DNA from: Agaribacterium sp. ZY112 | GTDB taxonomy: Bacteria; Pseudomonadota; Gammaproteobacteria; Pseudomonadales; Cellvibrionaceae | Assembly: GCF_041346925.1 (NCBI RefSeq) | Contig: NZ_CP166840.1 | Span: 372,001 to 436,000 of the forward strand | Reading direction: 5' to 3' | DNA length: 64,000 nt | Shown: piece by piece, positions 29,905 to 37,700 of the stretch | Layout of the letters: every line of letters begins with the position of its first letter | How positions within the stretch are numbered: the first letter of the stretch is position 1 | Program-made: the position numbers and the translations under genes | Notes under the pieces: generated by a model | Database searches by the model: none | The model's input: the letters and a program-made list of their open reading frames with translations, nothing else | Told to the model about the DNA's origin: nothing

Positions 29905-30810
29905 TCAAATATTAGCTTCTAATTTTTTGGTAATAGTTTGTTTAAAAGAGTTGAATATTTTTTTGCAAATATCCTCGCTCCTCTCTTTATATCGCTCTTT
30001 GATTCTGTCTTTGCACCCTACCATGATGTTTTCGCACTCAAATTTTAACCCTAAATTTTTGCAAAAGTATTCAGTTTCTTTAGACATGACTTCAATAGTG
30101 CAAGCCAGATGAAGTAAACCGTGTTGAGAAGCTGAGTTCCATAAAAATTTTGGTGAGTATTGAAGCATTGCAATAGCCTTTGCTATTTTATGTAGCGCAG
30201 GGAGTGGGTTGACTGGAATATAGTCAAGTCTTGATGTTATGCGGTCGGGATACCTATACCATAAAAACTCATCTACAATAGAAAAGTCAATAAGGCTCTT
30301 TCTTGGAGTGAATGCATCTGAAGGTATGGAGCTTAGTTTTCCAGGAAGTTCGGTGTTTATAAAAACTCGAGCTCCCTTTCCGGATGACTCTAATTGAACT
30401 GCTTCAGTTGCGGCTCCTCCACATATAAACATCCCTAGTTTTGTGTTAATTTTATCAGGCTCTACAATCTGTCCATATGCTAGACCACCTCTACATAGAA
30501 TCCCTGCAAGGATGCATTCCCACATTAGCTCTCTTGCGGCATTAACGACTAAATTTGGATTTTCAGACCATATGAAGGCGCAATCGGATAATTGAGCTAC
30601 TTTTATTCCTTTATTTATTGCCGTTAGGCCTATAAGAACTCTTCTGAATTTAAGAAGTATTTTTGCACAGAAATGATGTTGAGAATGCTTGTCCTGAAAC
30701 TTGAATCGGTGAGCAGAATAATCCACATCTGAAATTCTGATTTCACCTTTCGTTAATGCTCCAACCCCAAGAATGTCTATAAAAAAAACTGCCCCGCTAT
30801 ATTCTTTCAA
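29905..30810 (-). CDS. Class III nucleotide cyclase-like protein
   Basis: This 301-residue protein resembles class III adenylate/guanylate cyclase-fold proteins. D12 in FFIDILG and D76 in QLSDCAFIW sit where the two metal-binding aspartates are expected. RGGLAYG (about 107-113) and the block GGAATEAVQLESSGKGARVFI (split here as GGAATEAVQLESS and GKGARVFI) follow the family layout. Similar single-domain cyclase-like proteins occur in defence islands, including the Pycsar group. No Pycsar-type TIR or transmembrane effector is adjacent. It starts 55 bp after TcmP-1. It may be a signal-making enzyme, or an inactive relative. Confidence 0.45.
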   Translation of the reverse strand: MKEYSGAVFFIDILGVGALTKGEIRISDVDYSAHRFKFQDKHSQHHFCAKILLKFRRVLIGLTAINKGIKVAQLSDCAFIWSENPNLVVNAARELMWECILAGILCRGGLAYGQIVEPDKINTKLGMFICGGAATEAVQLESSGKGARVFINTELPGKLSSIPSDAFTPRKSLIDFSIVDEFLWYRYPDRITSRLDYIPVNPLPALHKIAKAIAMLQYSPKFLWNSASQHGLLHLACTIEVMSKETEYFCKNLGLKFECENIMVGCKDRIKERYKERSEDICKKIFNSFKQTITKKLEANI

Positions 30811-30865
30811 TGTTCCCTCGACGTCACTTATTAGTCTATCTTTTTTTATAAGGAGATTGCTATAG

Positions 30866-32146
30866 CTAGATAAAAAGCTGGCTTTGTTTGTAGGTTAGGG
30901 TGTCTTTATTATTTATTCTAGTAGATTTGCATCTGCGCTCGCCCTTGCATCCTCTAACTTCAATTTCACCTTGATCTATTGCGGTTTGTAGTGCCTCCTT
31001 TATCTCGCTTGATGATGCTGGAGTGAGGCTTCCATATTGGTCAAGAAGGTCGCTAAAGATGATTGGCCCTGAAGTATCGTAGATTATTTTAGGTATTTCT
31101 GTACTTAGTTTGTCTATACATCGTTTTTTGGTTTCATCTGATAGTATTTTATGGTCTGAAAATTCAAATGAACTCTGACCTGGCGTTTCGTAGGCCCTAT
31201 AACCAATCTGGAAGAACCCCTCATTGAGGTAATGTGAAAACTCCATCGTGTCATTTGCATGATCCCAGTGAATCTTCATCATTACATCACGTGCGATATA
31301 TTTTTTCGATAAGTGTACTAACCAATATGGAGATGAATCCCCTCGTTTCCCACTGATAAAAAATAGGGTCATGTGTGGTGCGCCAGATGCAGCTTTTATT
31401 GCTGCCGCTAGCTGTTCTTGAATTAATGAGTGCCAATGTCCAGTGTCTTTCCACTCCTGAATTCGATCCCAGGCAATATGAGATTCTAGGTTAATGTTTC
31501 TCATGCTGGTTCTCATATTCTGTGTATTTGAGATGTATCGCTGTAATGAATCGTAATTAAATGTGAGTATTACTTCAGGATCAGTTAGTTCATTGAAAAT
31601 AGACGCAACTGAATTAAGGGGAACATCTTTGTAGGCATATTGATCAAGCAAAAATATTGCTCGTTGTGTGCGGGGATTTTTTCTTATGATTTGTTTAATT
31701 ATGCCGGGTAAGGATCGATGAAACTCATTGTTGTGACAGTGAATTGTTGACCCTAAAGCGCTGTTGAATGTAGAATTTTTTATTTCATGGGTTAGGTAGT
31801 TAGTACTTTCAAGGGATTTCTCAACGAAATAAAAATTACAGTTTATCGTTCTGGTTTTTTTCCTCTCGATATTGACTCGTACAATAGCTTCTTCAAGTGT
31901 TTTTAGTGCGAGAAAGGGGGAGCCGTCAACCATACTTCCAGTATGCAGATCTATATATTTACCACCTCCAGCAAACCCATCAACCAAGTGCAAGTCCAGT
32001 CTTTCAATTTGGACACGCTGAAAATAGATGTCGATATACTGCTTTAGGTATGTTGTTGTAATTTTATGTTTTGTTTGGCTGTGCTCATCCAGACTTGGCG
32101 GTGGGGAGCCTATTTGCCATTGATATTTATCTTCTTGCGTCCCCAT
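30866..32146 (-). CDS. tcmP: Three-Cys-motif partner protein (TcmP), copy 1
   Basis: This 426-residue protein has the TcmP opening: KHKITTTYLKQYIDIYF, then DLHLVDGFAGGGKY with a Rossmann/methyltransferase-like glycine loop at residues 56-62, and the GSPFLALKTLEEA block. The C-terminal part looks like a winged-helix domain. TcmP proteins are found beside three-Cys-motif (DUF5131/Gp37-Gp68) proteins, here encoded 90 bp upstream on the same strand. The biochemical role is not established. A second, diverged copy lies at 33404-34507. Confidence 0.8.
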   Translation of the reverse strand: MGTQEDKYQWQIGSPPPSLDEHSQTKHKITTTYLKQYIDIYFQRVQIERLDLHLVDGFAGGGKYIDLHTGSMVDGSPFLALKTLEEAIVRVNIERKKTRTINCNFYFVEKSLESTNYLTHEIKNSTFNSALGSTIHCHNNEFHRSLPGIIKQIIRKNPRTQRAIFLLDQYAYKDVPLNSVASIFNELTDPEVILTFNYDSLQRYISNTQNMRTSMRNINLESHIAWDRIQEWKDTGHWHSLIQEQLAAAIKAASGAPHMTLFFISGKRGDSSPYWLVHLSKKYIARDVMMKIHWDHANDTMEFSHYLNEGFFQIGYRAYETPGQSSFEFSDHKILSDETKKRCIDKLSTEIPKIIYDTSGPIIFSDLLDQYGSLTPASSSEIKEALQTAIDQGEIEVRGCKGERRCKSTRINNKDTLTYKQSQLFI

Positions 32147-32236
32147 TATAATTCCCTTTACTTTGTATGGTTGTTTATCCTGCCATGAAAGGTATGTGAA
32201 TCCAAGTAGTAAACGTGTAATTTAAAGTCTCATTTG

Positions 32237-32980
32237 TCATAGGTTGATAGCAGGTATCATGTCCCATGTAACACCTTCTAATAATCGACCATTCGCAGCT
32301 TTGGATCTTTTAATACCATCCTGCCCCCAAGCCCCCCACTGCTTAAAGAAAAAATCTACATTTTTAGAGTCACACTGATCGCGTAATTGAAGAACCCACT
32401 TTTTTTCCATGGGTCTTGCCTTTTTCCCTGATTCACCGCCGACAATAACCCAGTGGATGCCTTTGAGGCGTATTTGCCCTAGCTCTTCAAGTAACGGTTC
32501 AATTGATAAGAACCGTGTTTTTGCTTTTATTGCTTGTAGCTCAGCGATACGAGGTCGGCCGTATTTTCTATCTTCCACTGAGACACCAAGCCAAGCATTG
32601 TCAGGAACTCTTCTAGACTCGAAATACTCCCTCATCCGTCCTGCTCTTTTTGTAAGTATTTGGTATACGTGCTGGGGGGTTTGGTTGATGGTTTTCATGA
32701 CTCTATCAATGAAGCTGAAGGGGACTTTTTCATGGAAAAGGTCGCTCATAGAATTCACAAAATACATTGTTGGTTTTTTACGAGATAAGGGTTGCTGAAG
32801 CCTATCTTCCATTAAGGAGATTTTAGAGAAACCGCCCTCATACCCTACTGTACCCATGGCCTGAAGTCTCTTAGCCATTGTCTCTGCGTAACAGTGTTTG
32901 CAGCCTGGTGATACCTTAGTGCAGCCTGTTACGGGATTCCAGGTTTGTTCTGTCCATTCGATTTTACTTTTTGTGGCCAT
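32237..32980 (-). CDS. Three-Cys-motif DUF5131 (phage Gp37/Gp68-like) protein
   Basis: This 247-residue protein begins KIEWTEQTWNPVTGCTKVSPGC and continues KHCYAE, giving Cys20, Cys27 and Cys30, the cluster-type motif that names the family and resembles a radical-SAM-like site. Further family blocks are NSMSDLFHEKVPF and HWVIVGGESG. It is the cognate partner type of TcmP. It is divergent from the small HTH gene at 33085 and shares the control region at 33000-33084. Function unknown; RNA modification has been suggested for related proteins but is not shown. Confidence 0.85.
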   Translation of the reverse strand: MATKSKIEWTEQTWNPVTGCTKVSPGCKHCYAETMAKRLQAMGTVGYEGGFSKISLMEDRLQQPLSRKKPTMYFVNSMSDLFHEKVPFSFIDRVMKTINQTPQHVYQILTKRAGRMREYFESRRVPDNAWLGVSVEDRKYGRPRIAELQAIKAKTRFLSIEPLLEELGQIRLKGIHWVIVGGESGKKARPMEKKWVLQLRDQCDSKNVDFFFKQWGAWGQDGIKRSKAANGRLLEGVTWDMIPAINL

Positions 32981-33020
32981 CAGACTTTCCTGTATAGGTA
33001 TACATACATCTTAATGAGTT

Positions 33021-33083
33021 TTGACAGGTAAAACTATATCAAATAGTATTCGTATATTCTACATTAAGCGAATATACGAATAC
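33021..33083 (+). promoter_or_regulatory. Promoter with perfect inverted-repeat operator for the HTH gene
   Basis: TTGACA (33021-33026) and TAGTAT (33044-33049) are separated by exactly 17 bp. A perfect 14-bp inverted repeat, GTATTCGTATATTC / GAATATACGAATAC, occupies 33046-33059 and 33070-33083, overlapping the -10 element and ending 1 bp before the GTG start. This is the expected layout for autorepression by the HTH protein. It also lies between the divergent DUF5131 and HTH genes, so both may be controlled. Confidence 0.7.
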
Positions 33084-33084
33084 A

Positions 33085-33402
33085 GTGATCGATAAAAGCG
33101 CCTTGCAATCTGCTGTTAAAAAGCATTTGAGCGAGAAATCTATCCGGCAGGAAGATTTAGCAAAAGATTCGGGTGTAAGTCAGGCTGTGGTCTCAAGGGC
33201 ATTTAGGGCCGACTGGAAACACTATAGCCCCAAGCTCCGCCGCCTTGGTGAGCATGTTTGCGTAGAGCGCAGCACTGCAGACCCAAGAGAAAGCAAGATG
33301 TTGATGGATGCTTTGGGGCGCTTATGGGATGGCACTCCAGAAAGAGAGAAATTGCTGGCAGAATTATTATTAAATGTAGGTCAGCTTTGGGAGGCGGGGT
33401 AG
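33085..33402 (+). CDS. Small HTH regulator between the TcmP genes
   Basis: This 105-residue protein has an N-terminal helix-turn-helix (RQEDLAKDSGVSQAVVSRAFR, written in two parts RQEDLAKDSGVSQ and AVVSRAFR) and a helical C-terminus ending LLAELLLNVGQLWEAG. The start is GTG with a very short leader. It is the only plus-strand gene in this block and sits inside the two-TcmP/DUF5131 locus with a perfect inverted repeat at its promoter. It is probably the repressor of this locus. Confidence 0.75.
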   Translation: MIDKSALQSAVKKHLSEKSIRQEDLAKDSGVSQAVVSRAFRADWKHYSPKLRRLGEHVCVERSTADPRESKMLMDALGRLWDGTPEREKLLAELLLNVGQLWEAG

Positions 33403-33403
33403 A

Positions 33404-34507
33404 TCACTCGATCATTATTAGGCAGTCGTCGGGGTACGTTAATGCTCTACGTGGTTTGTTTAGTGTTCGTTTTACTGATACAGCTAGCTCGCCTTTATTT
33501 TCAATAACTTTGAGCCCATTTGCCTTCACGTGCCCTCGATGAAACTCTGTTGAATCTGAGTCAATATACTCCAATATCTCCTTGATGCTAACGAAGCCTC
33601 TATCTTTAAGGTAGGAAATTAAAATTTCTTGAAGCGGCTCAAAATTGGGTTTTTCTATATTTATATTTAGCTGCGGGTTGTTTTCAGAGCGGAATGCAAA
33701 ATCTCCCTTTGGCACAACCTTCCATATGGCCTCCTTTATTTTTTGGCTTCCGAGTATATTTTGAGTAGCAAAGAAAACTCCGTATTTTAGTTTATTGCCA
33801 TTATATAGATCGAAATGAACTACCTGCTTAGCGCAGCTTTCTTTTAGCTTGTTTTTATAAAGCTTATAGAGCTCTTTTTTTCTAGCCTCTTTATCATCTA
33901 TCTGTGAGTGCTTCTGCCAATCAGTGCAGCCAAACAACATGTTAAGAGAGGACTCAAATTCTGGCTGTTTTTTAAACCTATTAATAAATTCGTACATGAG
34001 AGATATATACACCTCTGTGCGAGGGAATGACATTATTTTTGTTATAGCGTTGAGCGGGGTTTGGTTTACTCCGAAAGGGTCTATCATGATAAAGCAAGGA
34101 TTCCCCAAGAGGCCCTCTTGAGCTGGAATGATATGTTTATCGGTTGCCTTTTCAAAGGTCTCACAAAAGAAATCTATTCGTATATTTGGGGGTATGTCAT
34201 CTATTTCTGCAAAGACTTTCGCTTGTAGATGTTCTAGACGGGCTTTATCACAATCGATAAATATGTAGCGTATTTTTGTTGATTGAACTTTACTGTGAGT
34301 GTGCTCAATGACAGCCTTTAATGCAACCAATGGAGAGCCGTCTTCACCAGTTTTATATTCCCCAGGGCCCGCAAACCCATCAACAAAAAGCAATTGGTCA
34401 AATCTGTTGGATAGTATCCCGAACCAAGCATTTAAATAAACTCTTAACACAAGATGCTTTCCGGCTGTGTGGCCATCCATTGGCCATAGTTTTCGTTTTG
34501 TTGGCAT
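33404..34507 (-). CDS. tcmP: Three-Cys-motif partner protein (TcmP), copy 2
   Basis: This 367-residue protein shares the family opening with copy 1: GKHLVLRVYLNAWFG, FVDGFAGPGEYKTGEDGSPL (loop at residues 43-49) and LVALKAVIEH. It then has FIMIDPFGVNQTPL. The C-terminal 70 residues resemble a winged helix. It ends 2 bp from the end of the HTH gene (convergent). The two TcmP copies differ in length and much of their sequence, so they are paralogues, not a recent duplication. Only one three-Cys-motif partner is present. Confidence 0.8.
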   Translation of the reverse strand: MPTKRKLWPMDGHTAGKHLVLRVYLNAWFGILSNRFDQLLFVDGFAGPGEYKTGEDGSPLVALKAVIEHTHSKVQSTKIRYIFIDCDKARLEHLQAKVFAEIDDIPPNIRIDFFCETFEKATDKHIIPAQEGLLGNPCFIMIDPFGVNQTPLNAITKIMSFPRTEVYISLMYEFINRFKKQPEFESSLNMLFGCTDWQKHSQIDDKEARKKELYKLYKNKLKESCAKQVVHFDLYNGNKLKYGVFFATQNILGSQKIKEAIWKVVPKGDFAFRSENNPQLNINIEKPNFEPLQEILISYLKDRGFVSIKEILEYIDSDSTEFHRGHVKANGLKVIENKGELAVSVKRTLNKPRRALTYPDDCLIMIE

Positions 34508-34722
34508 TTTTATATTATTGATTAAGTTTTATGCAAAAAATAATTATTTAAGCTGAAGCCACTAGGGAGCAGGGAGCGCCCTCCTCAGCTTCTTTAAGTT
34601 GCAGTAAGAGCAAGAACAAAATGATTTATATTCACACTCTTTCGACGTACGTTGACAATGCACTTTAAGACGTGCCTACAGGATACAAAGTTTATACATT
34701 AAAACATAATTATCACAATAAT

Positions 34723-37700
34723 TTAGAGTTCAACTAATACATTCTCACAAGTTGAATCTAAAATTGCTTTTGGGTTTTGTTCAAAATCATGTCTATCTTT
34801 TGCGTAGAAAGATACACATTTTGTTAAATAATCGCTTAGCTTTCTATCAGTGATATACTTGCTAGACTTAATCACTTCAGTTTCTCGACCACTAAGCGCC
34901 TCATGTAAAAAATAAGTCCAGATCCCATGCCTCAACTCATCGCAAGAATAAGAACTTTGTCCTGGCTGGCAAGATAGAAATGTAGCAAAATGAGGGTGGT
35001 CACTTTTAAACAATTGAAAGTCGTCACCATCTAAATCTGATATCAATGCTCTTTCTCCATCATCTTTAAAACTTTTAGCGCAAGCATCGATAAATACCAA
35101 GCCAGATTTACATTTCGAATTCAACAAGGGGTCAAGTAAAATCTTACGCAGAGAAACTGCTGTTTCAGCTACATTATTAATATGAGTATCATATGTTGAA
35201 AGATAATTTGTCGTACCGTTATGAAACCCATGTCCAACGTAATAAAAAACCAGACGATCATTCTCTGATAAAGAATGAAATAGACCACTTAACCCATATT
35301 CCAAATCACTCTTCAGTGCGTTTTCATTAATATACATATAGATATCATTTTCATCAACTTCAAACTGCTTAAGAAGTATTTCTTTAAATAATAAGGCATC
35401 TTCTTCTGCATACTTTACAGACTGAACTTGGCCGGACCCTCTCGGCTTGTAATTTTCGATTCCAATAATAATAGCTACGGTTTTTTCGTAACCTGAAACA
35501 GCTAAAGATTCTATAGCACAAGAAAAATCATCGCCCTCAACTCTTGTTTGGCAGCCGTCCCTAATATATTTTTGACCTCTAATTAGCAACTCTTCATTTG
35601 ACTTTTTGACCTTAATGATAAAAATACGTTTCCCCCCTAGATCAACCCAATTGTAAGTAATGGCTGGTAACGGAGAAATCATCTTCATAGCTTCCCTTGT
35701 GATCTCATCCATTCTAAAATCCGTACTCAAACCTAAAAGCTGATTCTCAGTTCCATTTTTGGTTATGCCATACACCAACTCTCCGCCTTCAGTATTAGCA
35801 AATGAAGAAATAGTCTGAGCAATTTTGTATGGAGATGAAGGAACTGGATCAAATTCAAAATCAACTGTTTTCTTCTTTTTGACAAATTCTTCGAATTCTT
35901 GGTCTTCAAACTTAAAGTTTGCTATCGGAATTCTATTAATTTTGGTCATCCTCAACAGATGGCCAATCGTTACTCTTTGAGGTACATTCGTACCATCCAC
36001 ACACCAAAACTCAGAATCAACATATTCAAGAACATCAAATTCTGAAGTGTAATATAGAAGTACCGCATCATTATCTGATGGCCGAGCAACGACGGTTATA
36101 TCTCTCCCATTCTTAGTTACACCACCAATGATACTAGGGGCTATTTCGTAGTGATTTGCGCAGTCATATTCATGCAGTTTATCTAAAAATTCAATAACAC
36201 GACTCACAGCCCTTGAGATCAACCCCTCTACAAATACGAGCTTTTGATAATCAGAAGTAGAAATATGAAAAAAGTCCGGTGATGTACCATTACTAATAGC
36301 CGTTTTAACTTCATCAAAAGTTTTAACCACTTTGTCCGAAGATTGTATTTTTGTACTATAAAACTCATTGATGATTTTATCATCTCTTAAGGTGACATCT
36401 ACCGGAAAAGCAATACTCTCTTGCTCAAAGCACTCTTTAATTTCACAAGTTTCAGAGCGCAAAAGAAAGGTAAGTTTTTTATCATGCCCAATCAAACCAA
36501 AGTATCGACAAAGTACGCTAGGAAGTTGCAGAAATACCTTATTACTCTCCCATGGTTTAGTTACAAATAGCTTGCTCCCATCAAGGTGAACATTGACGCT
36601 CTTAGAAAAACCTAGATCTTTATATGTTATTTGAATCGCTTCTGCTTCATAAATACCCAACAAAGAAAACCTATCATCCAGCAATTTTAATGAGGTTAAA
36701 GTGTCAGGGTCATCATTTTCATTCTCAACCCAAGCCTTAAAGAATGGAAGCGAGCTTTCTAGTCTTGCAATGAGCTCCTTCCCATCTTCACTTTTATAGG
36801 ATTCAAGCCTAAAATCACTCTGCCGTAGAATGGTGATCTTAAATGCATTCAGAAACACAACAATATTGCTATGTTGTTTATTCTCAGCACCAATATTTAA
36901 AAACTCATAATACCCCTGAAATACTGCATCATTACCATCTATGAAATATTTTGTAGACGTACATTTTGAAAACTGATTTTTAGTATTCAGTAGTAGTCCT
37001 GAACAAGACCATTCCGAAATAACCTCTAGATCCATCTCCCCCCAATTACCACTCAAATCCAATAGCTGCCTGTATATTAATTGAACCCTATTAATGTTAC
37101 TTTCTTTAACCTTTTCATTTACTGATAAATCAGAAGATATTTCACTAAGCAACTCTAAGTAGTCTGACAGCTCAAGCTTAGATCTAAATTTAAAAAATGA
37201 TCTCCAATCGTCAGATAACTCAACACCGTCAAAAACAGGCAAGTATTCGCCAGCTAAATCTTTTATTTCATCTGTATTGAGTAATACTTCAGATGAGCGT
37301 TTGCACTCTTTCGTTGCTACAGGTATTACACATAAGCTCTTAATAACCCATTGGGTATAGTTTTCTACTAAATCTCCTGTAGTTCGGCCTAGTTTTCTAG
37401 AATTACCCCAAAATGTTGTGGCAGGACTTGAGAGTTCTGAAGAAGAGTGGTTATTGATTACGTCGTGCCAGTATTGTTTCGATAATGGATGATTATTTAT
37501 GGTTTGGTGGATGAAGCGTAGAACTATGAGATTTTTATATTCATCACCAGTAAAAGTTGATAGGAAAGGCTTGAATTTTTTGTCATCTTCGTTGAAGTAG
37601 CCCTCTCTAAATCCATTAGCTACTAATACGGTCTTACATGACTTTTTTTCATGAGTGACCAAAGATATGCCATCAGACACCTTTAAGAACTTAAAAAATC

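Noticed and set aside
28014..34507. Complete Pycsar system
   Set aside because: Only a cyclase-like gene is seen. No TIR or transmembrane cyclic-nucleotide effector lies beside it, so the system name is not justified.
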